64,000 bases of DNA from Stenotrophomonas sp. SY1 (lineage in GTDB: Bacteria > Pseudomonadota > Gammaproteobacteria > Xanthomonadales > Xanthomonadaceae). The notes under the pieces are model-generated. The model was not told the origin of the DNA, did not search any database, and saw only the letters and a program-made list of their open reading frames with translations. Every line of letters begins with the position of its first letter. Position 1 is the first letter of the stretch. The stretch lies in contig NZ_JAJOYR010000001.1 in NCBI RefSeq assembly GCF_021202945.1, positions 1,302,001 to 1,366,000 of the forward strand, given 5' to 3'. Shown piece after piece: positions 9,879 through 18,056 of this stretch. A program made the position numbers and the translations under genes.

Positions 9879-12257
9879 TTACCAGGTGTAGCTGATACGT
9901 CCGTAGACATAGGCGCCGTTGAAGCCGTACGGCGAGTAGTTGCTGTACGGCAACATGCCCCAGGTGGAGTTCTGCAGGTCCGCGGTGCGGTCCGGGTACT
10001 GGTCCAGCAGGTTGTCCGCGCCCAGGGTGAGCTTCCAGTTCTCGCTGGGCTTGAAGCTGGCCGAAGCGTCCAGCACCCAGCTCGCGTCGTAGGTCTGGTC
10101 ACGCGCGGCGGTGGCCGAGTTGCGCACGGTGAAGCTGCCGTAGCGGGTCGCGGCCAAGCCCAGCTCCCAGCGGTCCGAGCGCCAGGTGCCGCTGACGATT
10201 GCTTTGTCGCGCGGATAGCTGTCCTCGATGCGGCCGATCTCGTCGCGGCCGATCAGCGACTGGGTGATGCCCAGTGCCGAGAACGCCGCCGGCGAGCCGT
10301 TGACCTGCTTCACCTCGGTCTCGTTGTAGCTGTAAGCGGCGGTCAGTTCCAGGCTGCTGGCACTGAACGGCAGCGTGTAGCTGGACACCACGTCCACGCC
10401 GCGGGTGCGGGTATCCAGTGCGTTGGTGAAGTAGGAGAACGCGGTCACCTGCGACAGGCCCAGGCCGGTCAGCAGCGTGGCGGCGGCCGGGGTGGTGGTG
10501 ATGTTGGAGGACAGCGCGATGCGGTCGTCGATGTCGATCTGGTAGGCATCGACGGTCACGTACAGGCGATCAAGCGGCTGCAGCACTAGGCCGGCGCTGT
10601 AGCTGGTGGCGGTCTCTGCCTTCAGCGGTGAGGCACCCAGCGCTTGCGCCGCAGCGCTGGTGGTGGGGAAGGTGCCACGGTCGAAGAACACGCCGTTGAT
10701 GATCGTGCTGGTCACCGCCTGGTAGCCCTGCTGGGCCAGCGACGGAGCGCGGAAGCCGCTGGAGGCGGTGGCACGCAGCGCGACCTTGTCGGTGAAGGCG
10801 TAGCGCGCCGACAGCTTGCCGGAGAACTTGTCGCCGAAGTCCGAGTAGTCCTCGTAGCGGCCGGTCAGGCCGGCGGAGAACTTGTCGGTCAGGTCGGCTT
10901 CCAGGCCGGCATAGATGGCGTAGTTGTGGCGGTCGGCATGCACTTCATTGATCGGGGTGAAACCGCCGAAGCCCTGTGCGCCGCTGCCGAAGTACGAGTT
11001 CGCCTCGCCCGGGGTCTGCTCCCACTTTTCCTTGCGGTACTCGCCGCCGAAGGACAGCGTGACCGGATAGGCCAGGCCCCAGTCCAGCGCCTTGGTGATG
11101 TCGGCGTTGAAGATGTCCTGCTGGTACTTCAGGGTGCCGTCGTAGAAGGAACTGGGGCTGTTGAGGCCCAGGCTGTAGCTGATGCTGTTGCGGGTGTGGA
11201 AATCCAGGGTGTTCTCACCGTGGTTGAGGCTCACATCCCAGGTCCAGCCACTCTCGGTGCTGCCCTTGACGCCGGCCACGGCCGAGCGGTCCTTGGAATA
11301 CTGGTTGATCTGCGGCACGAAGCCGTCCGGATAGACCTGCGCCAGCAGTGCGCCCTGGCCGCTGTGGTTGGGCGAGCGGTAGAACGCGAACGAGGTGATG
11401 TCGCGGTTGCTCAGCAGCGCGTTGGCGTAGCCGGTGATGTTGTCGCTGAAGGCAAAGCTCAGGTTGGCCGAGGCCGCGCTGGCATCCACGCGCGGGTCGC
11501 CGACGATGAAGGTGGTTTCACCGATGGACGGGAAGTTGCCGGTGTTCGGCGTCGTGCCCCGGTACGGACCGGCGCGGTCGCTTTCGTCCTGCTGGCTGAC
11601 CTGGCCGGCAAGGTGCAGCTTGCCGCGGCCGTCGGCGAAGCTGACGCCGGTGTCGCCGGAGAGCTGGTACTTGTTGCCATCACCGGCCGAATACTGGCCG
11701 TAGTCCACGGCCAGGCTGCCGCCTTCGCCGCTGCCCTTGAGCACGATGTTGATCACGCCGGCGATGGCGTCCGAGCCGTACTGGGCCGAGGCGCCATCAC
11801 GCAGCACTTCCACGCGCTCGATGGCGGCGATCGGAATGGCGTTGATGTCCACCGCCGCCGAGCCACGGCCGATGCTGCCGTTGACGTTGATCATGGCCGA
11901 GGTGTGGCGGCGCTTGCCGTTGACCAGGACCAGCACCTGGTCCGGTGACAGGCCGCGCAGCTGCGCCGGGCGGATGCCGCTGGTGCCGTCGGTCAGGGCC
12001 GGGCGCGGGAAGTTCAGCGAGGGCAGGGCGCGCGACAGCGCGGTGGCCAGCTCGGTGGTGCCGGTGGATTGCAGCGCCTCGGGGGTGACGATGTCGATCG
12101 GCGACTGCGACTCGGCGACCGTGCGGTCGGCCACGCGGGTGCCGGTGACGATCACCGTGTCCAGGGTCTGTGCGGAGGATTGGGCGAGCGCGGGAACAGC
12201 CGGCGAAGCGAGTGCGATGGCAACGGCGACAGCGAGCGTACTGGACTTGCGGTTCAT
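9879..12257 (-). CDS. TonB-dependent outer-membrane receptor
   Basis: 792 residues, with signal peptide MNRKSSTLAVAVAIALASPAVPALAQ. A plug domain follows (VIVTGTRVADRTVAESQSPIDIV ... LRGLSPDQVLVLVNGKRRH ... IERVEVLRDGASAQYGSDAIAGVINIVLK) and then a 22-strand barrel ending in ISYTW, the aromatic C-terminal residue that BamA recognises. Such receptors import siderophores, cobalamin, glycans or peptides with TonB-ExbBD energy. No substrate gene sits next to it, so the ligand is unknown. The plug pattern resembles the CirA/iron-complex group common in Xanthomonadaceae. Confidence 0.92.
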   Translation of the reverse strand: MNRKSSTLAVAVAIALASPAVPALAQSSAQTLDTVIVTGTRVADRTVAESQSPIDIVTPEALQSTGTTELATALSRALPSLNFPRPALTDGTSGIRPAQLRGLSPDQVLVLVNGKRRHTSAMINVNGSIGRGSAAVDINAIPIAAIERVEVLRDGASAQYGSDAIAGVINIVLKGSGEGGSLAVDYGQYSAGDGNKYQLSGDTGVSFADGRGKLHLAGQVSQQDESDRAGPYRGTTPNTGNFPSIGETTFIVGDPRVDASAASANLSFAFSDNITGYANALLSNRDITSFAFYRSPNHSGQGALLAQVYPDGFVPQINQYSKDRSAVAGVKGSTESGWTWDVSLNHGENTLDFHTRNSISYSLGLNSPSSFYDGTLKYQQDIFNADITKALDWGLAYPVTLSFGGEYRKEKWEQTPGEANSYFGSGAQGFGGFTPINEVHADRHNYAIYAGLEADLTDKFSAGLTGRYEDYSDFGDKFSGKLSARYAFTDKVALRATASSGFRAPSLAQQGYQAVTSTIINGVFFDRGTFPTTSAAAQALGASPLKAETATSYSAGLVLQPLDRLYVTVDAYQIDIDDRIALSSNITTTPAAATLLTGLGLSQVTAFSYFTNALDTRTRGVDVVSSYTLPFSASSLELTAAYSYNETEVKQVNGSPAAFSALGITQSLIGRDEIGRIEDSYPRDKAIVSGTWRSDRWELGLAATRYGSFTVRNSATAARDQTYDASWVLDASASFKPSENWKLTLGADNLLDQYPDRTADLQNSTWGMLPYSNYSPYGFNGAYVYGRISYTW

Positions 12258-12566
12258 CAGTTTGCAGCTCCGGTAATGAGTGGCGACACCGACGATCGGG
12301 GGCCTGCCTCGGGATCGTGTGGGTGCGTCATCACGGATGAATGGAATGTTGGGTTGCCGTCAAACTCGCTCGCGCCAGCTAACCGTTTGCTTTGTCTGAC
12401 AAATCTGCGCTGGCGGCGAGAGCGGGGCTGGGAGGACGGCGCCGGCCACGCGCTTTGTTGGGGGAGGTTGGGGTGGGGGAGTACGTCAAGTATTCGTTAA
12501 CGCTAGAATCGCGTCGCAGGAATGTTGCTTACGTGCATATTCCTTTTCGTTATAACGGACCCCCTC
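12258..12566. other. Divergent intergenic region, TonB receptor / yheS
   Basis: 309 bases between two divergent genes. It is less GC-rich near 12490-12550 and contains TAGAAT near 12504, a possible -10 for yheS, with no convincing -35. No small gene or RNA is recognisable. Confidence 0.4.
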
Positions 12567-14444
12567 ATGATTTCCCTTCGTAATTTCGCCCTGCGCCGAG
12601 GCGAGCGCCTGCTGTTGTCCAACGTCGATCTCACCCTGCATGCCGGCTATCGCGTTGGCGTGGTGGGCCGCAATGGAGCGGGCAAGTCGAGCCTGTTTGC
12701 CGCCGTGCGCGGCGAGCTTGAGGCGGACAAGGGCGATGTATCGTTGCCGGGCAAGATCCGCATCGCCGACGTGGCCCAGGAAACCCCGGCGCTGCCGGAC
12801 CGCGCCATCGACTACGTGCTCGGTGGCGACGACGTGGTGGCCAAAGTGCTGGCCGAAGAGGCCGCCGCGACCGCGCGCGAGGATTGGGAAGCGGTTGCCG
12901 ATGCCCATCAGAAGATGGCCGAGCTCAATGCCTATGACGCCGAGGCCCGCGCCGGCAAGCTGCTGCACGGCCTGGGCTTTCCGGCCGAGACCCACGACCG
13001 CCCGGTGGCGGCGTTCTCCGGTGGCTGGCGCGCACGCCTGAACCTGGCGCGCGCGCTGATGATGCCCAGCGACCTGCTGCTGCTCGACGAACCCACCAAC
13101 CACTTGGATCTGGACGCGGTGTATTGGTTGGAACAGTGGCTGCTCAAGTACCCGGGCACCTTGCTGCTGATCTCGCACGACCGCGAGTTCCTGGACAACG
13201 TGGCCACCCACACGCTGCACCTGCACGGCGGCAGCGCCAAGCTCTACGTGGGCGGTTACACCGACTTCGAACGTCAGCGTGCCGAACACCTGCGCCAGCA
13301 GCAGATCGCGCATGAGAAGGAACAGGCCGAACGCGCCCACCTGCAGAGCTTCATCGACCGCTTCAAGGCGCAGGCCAGCAAGGCCACCCAGGCGCAGAGC
13401 CGCATGAAGCGCCTGGCCAAGATGGCCGGCACCGAAGCGGTGCGCGCCGAGCGCGAGTTCCGCATCGAGTTCTCCGAGCCGGCCAAGCTGCCGTTCTCGT
13501 TGATCCGCCTCAATCACGTCAACGCCGGTTATGGCGATGATGCGGTGATCCTGAAGGATGTCGGCTTCGGCCTGGAGGCCGGTCAGCGTGTTGGCCTGCT
13601 CGGCCCCAACGGCGCAGGTAAGACCACGCTGGTGAAAACCCTGGTGGGCGACCTGCCGCCGCTGTCGGGCGAGCGCAACGCGCACCCGGACATGAAGATC
13701 GGCTACTTCGCCCAGCACACGGTTGAATCGCTGCGCGAAGGCGCCACGCCGATGGACCACTTCCGCGATATCGATCCGGACGGCGTGAACCAGAACTTCC
13801 GCGACTTCCTCGGCAAGTGGAATTTCCCGGGTGATCGCGCGTTCGAGCCGGTGGATGGTTTCTCCGGTGGCGAGCGTGCGCGTCTGGCGCTGGCCCTGAT
13901 CGCCTGGCAGCAGCCCAACGTGCTGCTGCTCGACGAACCGACCAACCACCTTGATCTGGAAATGCGCGAAGCACTGGCCGAGGCCTTGGCCGTGTTCGAA
14001 GGCGCCATCGTGATGGTCTCGCACGATCGCCATCTGATCGGCCTGGTCTGCGATACGTTCTGGCGTGTGGCCGACGGCGTGGTCGAGCCGTTTGCCGGCG
14101 ACCTGGACGAATACGCCGCATGGCTGCGCACCCGTGCCAGTGCGCAAGGTGCACGCAACAAGAGTGACCGGGTCGAGAAGGCGGAAGCGCCGGTGCCCGC
14201 GCAGGTGGTTGAGCCGGTCAAGCCGGTGTCGACAAAGAAGCCGGTCAATCCGCACAAGCTGGAAGCGGCTGAGAAGAAGGTGGAGCAGTTGGGCGCATCG
14301 CTGGCGGACATTGATCGTCAGCTTGCCGATCCGGCCAACTACGCCGACGCGGCGAAGATGAGCAGGCTCGGCGGCGAGCGTGAAGTGCTCGCGCAGCAGC
14401 TGGAGCAGGCTGAAGCGACCTGGATGGAATTGCTGGGCGACTGA
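12567..14444 (+). CDS. yheS: ABC-F family ATPase YheS
   Basis: A soluble, membrane-domain-free ABC protein of the ABC-F translation-factor family; members act at the ribosomal E site. The 625-residue product has two ATP-binding cassettes: Walker A GRNGAGKSS and GPNGAGKTT, signatures FSGGWRAR and FSGGERAR, and Walker B LLLLDEPTNHLD twice. They are joined by the charged P-site-tRNA-interaction linker (about 240-310). A C-terminal coiled coil (about 540-625) matches YheS rather than EttA, which lacks it. The ATG at 12567 (MISLRNFALRRGERLL) matches the family start; the frame is open from 12522. Confidence 0.92.
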   Translation: MISLRNFALRRGERLLLSNVDLTLHAGYRVGVVGRNGAGKSSLFAAVRGELEADKGDVSLPGKIRIADVAQETPALPDRAIDYVLGGDDVVAKVLAEEAAATAREDWEAVADAHQKMAELNAYDAEARAGKLLHGLGFPAETHDRPVAAFSGGWRARLNLARALMMPSDLLLLDEPTNHLDLDAVYWLEQWLLKYPGTLLLISHDREFLDNVATHTLHLHGGSAKLYVGGYTDFERQRAEHLRQQQIAHEKEQAERAHLQSFIDRFKAQASKATQAQSRMKRLAKMAGTEAVRAEREFRIEFSEPAKLPFSLIRLNHVNAGYGDDAVILKDVGFGLEAGQRVGLLGPNGAGKTTLVKTLVGDLPPLSGERNAHPDMKIGYFAQHTVESLREGATPMDHFRDIDPDGVNQNFRDFLGKWNFPGDRAFEPVDGFSGGERARLALALIAWQQPNVLLLDEPTNHLDLEMREALAEALAVFEGAIVMVSHDRHLIGLVCDTFWRVADGVVEPFAGDLDEYAAWLRTRASAQGARNKSDRVEKAEAPVPAQVVEPVKPVSTKKPVNPHKLEAAEKKVEQLGASLADIDRQLADPANYADAAKMSRLGGEREVLAQQLEQAEATWMELLGD

Positions 14445-14446
14445 GC

Positions 14447-14700
14447 GCCGGCAGGAGCGGCTTCGGCCGCGAAGCCGGCGGTGCTGGATTGCCTGCAGCC
14501 GCACAATCAAAGCCAACCCCTCCCCAACCCTCCCCTTGGCTGCGCCAAAGGGAGGGGGCAACAGCGGGCTTGGCGATGTTCTGCCAGATCGCATGACCCG
14601 CGCCCTCCCTTTGGCGCAGCCAAGGGGAGGGTTGGGGGAGGGGTAGCTTTTCTGCCCCCTCCCTTTGGCATAGCCAAGGGGAGGGCTGGGGAGGGGTAGC
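14447..14700. repeat. Cluster of REP-like palindromes, CCCTCCCTTTGGC family
   Basis: A short hairpin, GGCTTCGGCCGCGAAGCC (14459-14476), is followed by three copies of a second palindrome family. Their core is CCCTCCCTTTGGCGCAGCC or its inverse, at about 14517-14559, 14600-14646 and 14655-14699, with alternating orientation. This family differs from the CCCCTCTCCCG copies elsewhere in the window. No gene is supported in 14445-14747. Confidence 0.75.
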
Positions 14701-14747
14701 TTCCGCTCCTGTTCCTGTGACCCGCACCGTCCCTGCCGTAAACGCGC

Positions 14748-15617
14748 CTAGCCGCCTTCCTGCCCCACCAGCCACAGCCGGAACCGCTTCATTGCTTCGC
14801 GCTCTTCGCGTGAACGCAACCGCGTCAGCCAATACCGGCCCAGGTTCAAGGTCTGCGCGAACGGTTGCAGCAATCGCCCTTCGGCCAACTCCTGCTCGAA
14901 CATGCGCAGTGGCAACAGCGCCACACCCGCGCCGGCTGCTGCCGCGCTAGCCAAGGTCAGCGACGAATCAAACATCGGCCCACGTGCTTCCACGCCACTG
15001 ACGCCCGCCGCCTGCAACCAGCGCGGCCATTCGTCGCTGCGGTAGGAACGCAGCAGCGGAACGTTGCCCAGGTCGCGTGGCGTCCGCAGCTTGCGCGCCA
15101 GCGCGGGTGCGCACAGCGGTGCGAACGGTGCATCGACGATGGCGGTGCATTCCTGGCCCTGCCAGTCGCCGTCGCCGAAACGGATGGCGAAATCCAGGCC
15201 TTCGCCGGCCAGGTCGATGCGGTTGTTGTGGGTCTGCACGCGCAGTTCGATATCCGGATGCGCTGCCTCGAAGTCGGCCAGCCGTGGCAGCAGCCAGCCG
15301 GTGGCGAAGGTGCCGACCACGCCGACCGTCAGCACCTCGCGGAAGCGGCCACCGGTGAACCGGTCCAGCGCGATCGCCACCCGGTCGAACGCCTCGGTCA
15401 ACACCGGGTACAGCGCGGCGCCTTCGTCGGTGAGCGCCACCCCGCGCGGCAGGCGGTGGAACAGGCTGACCTGCAGGCGGTCTTCCAGCGACCGGATCTG
15501 ATGGCTCAGCGCCGCCTGGCTCACACACAGTTCCAGGGCCGCGCGGGTGAAGTTCAGGTGCCGGGCGGCGGCCTCGAAGGCACGCAGGGCGTTGAGCGGG
15601 AGCTGGGGGCGGATCAT
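14748..15617 (-). CDS. ampR: AmpR, LysR-type regulator of the L2 beta-lactamase
   Basis: AmpR senses cell-wall recycling muropeptides and switches chromosomal beta-lactamase genes on when beta-lactams damage the wall. The 289-residue product starts MIRPQLPLNALRAFEAAARHLNFTRAALELCVSQAALSHQI, the characteristic AmpR/GcvA-type winged helix, followed by the LysR effector domain. It is transcribed away from blaL2 across a 167-base intergenic region, the standard ampR-bla layout. The family and context agree, so the assignment is firm, although muropeptide specificity is inferred. Confidence 0.92.
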   Translation of the reverse strand: MIRPQLPLNALRAFEAAARHLNFTRAALELCVSQAALSHQIRSLEDRLQVSLFHRLPRGVALTDEGAALYPVLTEAFDRVAIALDRFTGGRFREVLTVGVVGTFATGWLLPRLADFEAAHPDIELRVQTHNNRIDLAGEGLDFAIRFGDGDWQGQECTAIVDAPFAPLCAPALARKLRTPRDLGNVPLLRSYRSDEWPRWLQAAGVSGVEARGPMFDSSLTLASAAAAGAGVALLPLRMFEQELAEGRLLQPFAQTLNLGRYWLTRLRSREEREAMKRFRLWLVGQEGG

Positions 15618-15640
15618 GTCGAGCCATTACCGAGAGTGAT

Positions 15641-15671
15641 GGGCAGCGGCATTATTCCGGCATTGCTGCCC
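15641..15671. promoter_or_regulatory. Candidate AmpR operator in the ampR-blaL2 intergenic region
   Basis: An inverted repeat with 7-bp arms, GGGCAGC (15641-15647) and GCTGCCC (15665-15671), also contains the direct repeat GGCATT. It is the only clear dyad between the divergent genes and overlaps the expected ampR promoter. Binding by AmpR is inferred from position. Confidence 0.4.
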
Positions 15672-15784
15672 CTGTTGTGCACTGAGCTGCAAATAAAACT
15701 AATGACTCCTGATGAATTTTCGCGCTGGTGGGCGGCGGCGCTGGTCGCCACCATCGGCGCAACCCAACGCTCCGGAGAGTCCAC

Positions 15785-16678
15785 ATGTACGCCCGTCGTC
15801 AGTTCCTGAAATTCGGTGGTGCCGCCCTGGCCAGTGCGCTTGCCGTGCCCGCGCTGGCACGGGTGGCCAGCGCCACGACGCTCGCACCGGCCACCGCCGC
15901 TGATTTCGCCGCGCTGGAAACCGAAAGCCGCGGCCGCCTGGGCGTGTGCCTGTGGCATCCGGCCAGCGGCGCCCGCTATGGCCATCGCATGGACGAGCGG
16001 TTTCCGATGTGCAGCACCTTCAAGTTCCTGCTCTCTGCTGCGGTGCTGCACCATGCCGACCAAGGCAAGTTGTCGCTGGACCAGCGCGTGGCGGTGCGGG
16101 CGGGCGACATCATTTCCCACTCGCCGGGCACCGAGCGTCATGTCGGCAAGGACATGACCGTGCGCGATCTGTGCCGCACCACGATGGTTACCAGCGACAA
16201 CGCCGCTGCCAACCTGCTGTTGCCGCTGGTTGGCGAGCCGGCTGGGCTGACCGCATTCCTGCGCGCGCAGGGTGACCCGGTGACGGTGACCGCCCGCTAC
16301 GAGCCGGAGGCCAACCGCTTCGCACCGGATGACCCGCGCGATACCACCAGCCCGGCGGCGATGGCCGGCGACCTGCACCGCTTCGTCCTTGGCGACGTCT
16401 TGCGCCCGGCATCGCGGCAGCAACTGGCCGATTGGCTGATCGACAATGAAACCGGCGACGCGCGCCTGCGCGCCGGCCTGCCCAGCGGTTGGCGGGTCGG
16501 TGACAAGACCGGCAGCAACGGCAAGGACACCACCAACGACATCGCCGTGCTGTGGCCGGCCGGCGGCGGCACGCCGTGGGTGCTGGCCAGCTTCCTGCAG
16601 GGTTCTGCACTGGATGACGACGGCCGCAATGGCATCCTCGCGCGGGTGGGGGAGCTTGCCGGAGCCCGACTGCGCTGA
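15785..16678 (+). CDS. blaL2: L2-type class A serine beta-lactamase
   Basis: Periplasmic serine beta-lactamase hydrolysing penicillins and cephalosporins. The 297-residue precursor begins MYARRQFLKFGGAALA, a twin-arginine-like signal peptide ending near ARVASA. The catalytic motifs are all present: STFK at 77-80 (nucleophile Ser77), SDN at 137-139, the E-x-x-x-N omega-loop pair at Glu173/Asn177, and KTG at 241-243. The segment RQQLADWLIDNETGDARLRAGLP is close to S. maltophilia L2, though other stretches differ, so it is an L2 relative from a sister species or lineage. Expression should be inducible through the divergent ampR. Confidence 0.94.
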   Translation: MYARRQFLKFGGAALASALAVPALARVASATTLAPATAADFAALETESRGRLGVCLWHPASGARYGHRMDERFPMCSTFKFLLSAAVLHHADQGKLSLDQRVAVRAGDIISHSPGTERHVGKDMTVRDLCRTTMVTSDNAAANLLLPLVGEPAGLTAFLRAQGDPVTVTARYEPEANRFAPDDPRDTTSPAAMAGDLHRFVLGDVLRPASRQQLADWLIDNETGDARLRAGLPSGWRVGDKTGSNGKDTTNDIAVLWPAGGGTPWVLASFLQGSALDDDGRNGILARVGELAGARLR

Positions 16679-16750
16679 CAGGCACGCCTGCTCAGGGGCA
16701 GGGGCAGGTACGTGGACCTCCGCGTACCTGTTCGCAATCCCAAGGCCCCG

Positions 16751-17986
16751 ATGAGCAAGGAACTGATTTATCTGCTGTTGATCTTCGCGTTGCTGGTCAT
16801 CCCGCGCGCGTTGCAACGTTTCAGCATCCCCGCACCGCTGACCTGTCTGTTGTTCGGCATCGGTGCCATGTTGTGGCTGGGCGACAGTTCGCATGATCCG
16901 GTGGTGAGCCTGTTGGCGACGCTGGGCATCTCCTCGTTGTTCCTGTTCGCCGGCCTTGAGGTGGACCTTGCCAATCTGCGCAAGGGCATGTGGCCGCTGC
17001 TGGCGCACCTGGTGATCCGCAGCGCCACGCTGGCCGGCGTGGCCTGGCTGGCCTGGCGTTATGGGCAGCTGCAATGGCAGGCGGCGGCGTTGCTGGCCCT
17101 GGCGCTGCTGACGCCTTCAACCGGTTTCATCATGGATTCGCTGTCGCAGCTTGGTCTGGACGAGGCCGAACGGTTCTGGGTGAGCAGCAAGGCCATCGCT
17201 GGCGAACTGCTGGCGCTTGCAGCTTTGTTCGTGGTGCTGCAGGCCGGTGATCCGGTGCACCTGACGCTGTCGAGCATGGCGTTGCTGGCGATGATCGTCG
17301 GCCTGCCGCTGTTGTTCATCGGCCTGGGCCGCTGGGTGGCGCCGCATGCGCCGGGCTCGGAATTTTCGCTGCTGGTGATGGTCGGCATGCTTGCCGCGTA
17401 CATCACCTATGCACTGGGCGTGTACTACCTGGTGGGTGCGTTCATCGCTGGTCTGGTGGCGCGCCTGCTGCAGCAGCGCATGCCGTCACTGGCCTCGCAC
17501 GAGAACCTGCATGCGTTGCGTCTGTTCGCATCGTTCTTCGTGCCGTTCTACTTCTTCAACTCGGGCACCAAGGTGCCCAGTGAGGCGTTGAGCTTCGAAG
17601 CACTGGGGCTGGGCTTGGTGATCACGCTGGTGGTGCTGCCGCTGCGTATCGCGGTTATCTGGCTGCAACGGCGGATGCTGTTCGGTGAGAGTTTCCGCTC
17701 CAGCCTGCGCGTGGCGCTGGCGTTGTCGCCGACCCTGATCTTCACCCTGGTGCTGGCCGCGATCATGCGCGAGCGCTTCGAAGTGCCGGCAGTGCTGTTC
17801 GGTGCGTTGCTGCTGTACGCGGCACTGACCACGTTGCTGCCATCGCTGGTGTTCCGTCGGCCGATGGATGTGGATCCGCTGCGCAGTGACGCCGCTGATA
17901 CGGCCGAGCAGCCCGTTGATATCGAAAACGTAAGAGATTCCGGTAATGCGACGCACGGCGAAGAACCTGAGACGCAACGGCACTGA
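16751..17986 (+). CDS. CPA2-type cation:proton antiporter membrane protein
   Basis: 411 residues with about eleven to twelve hydrophobic segments from residue 5 to about 375 and a short charged cytoplasmic tail (about 380-411). The segments ISSLFLFAGLEVDL, TPSTGFIMDSL and VGAFIAGLVARLLQQ match Kef/NhaA-fold antiporters of the CPA2 family. Unlike the antiporter at 7747 it has no TrkA-N domain, so regulation must differ. It begins 70 bases after blaL2. The ATG at 16751 is preferred; an upstream in-frame GTG at 16712 has no ribosome site. Confidence 0.85.
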   Translation: MSKELIYLLLIFALLVIPRALQRFSIPAPLTCLLFGIGAMLWLGDSSHDPVVSLLATLGISSLFLFAGLEVDLANLRKGMWPLLAHLVIRSATLAGVAWLAWRYGQLQWQAAALLALALLTPSTGFIMDSLSQLGLDEAERFWVSSKAIAGELLALAALFVVLQAGDPVHLTLSSMALLAMIVGLPLLFIGLGRWVAPHAPGSEFSLLVMVGMLAAYITYALGVYYLVGAFIAGLVARLLQQRMPSLASHENLHALRLFASFFVPFYFFNSGTKVPSEALSFEALGLGLVITLVVLPLRIAVIWLQRRMLFGESFRSSLRVALALSPTLIFTLVLAAIMRERFEVPAVLFGALLLYAALTTLLPSLVFRRPMDVDPLRSDAADTAEQPVDIENVRDSGNATHGEEPETQRH

Positions 17987-18056
17987 ATCACGCTGAGACC
18001 CGACTATCATCGGCCCCGGAAGCGCGGCACAGCAACGTCGCGCGCAGGGGAAACCG

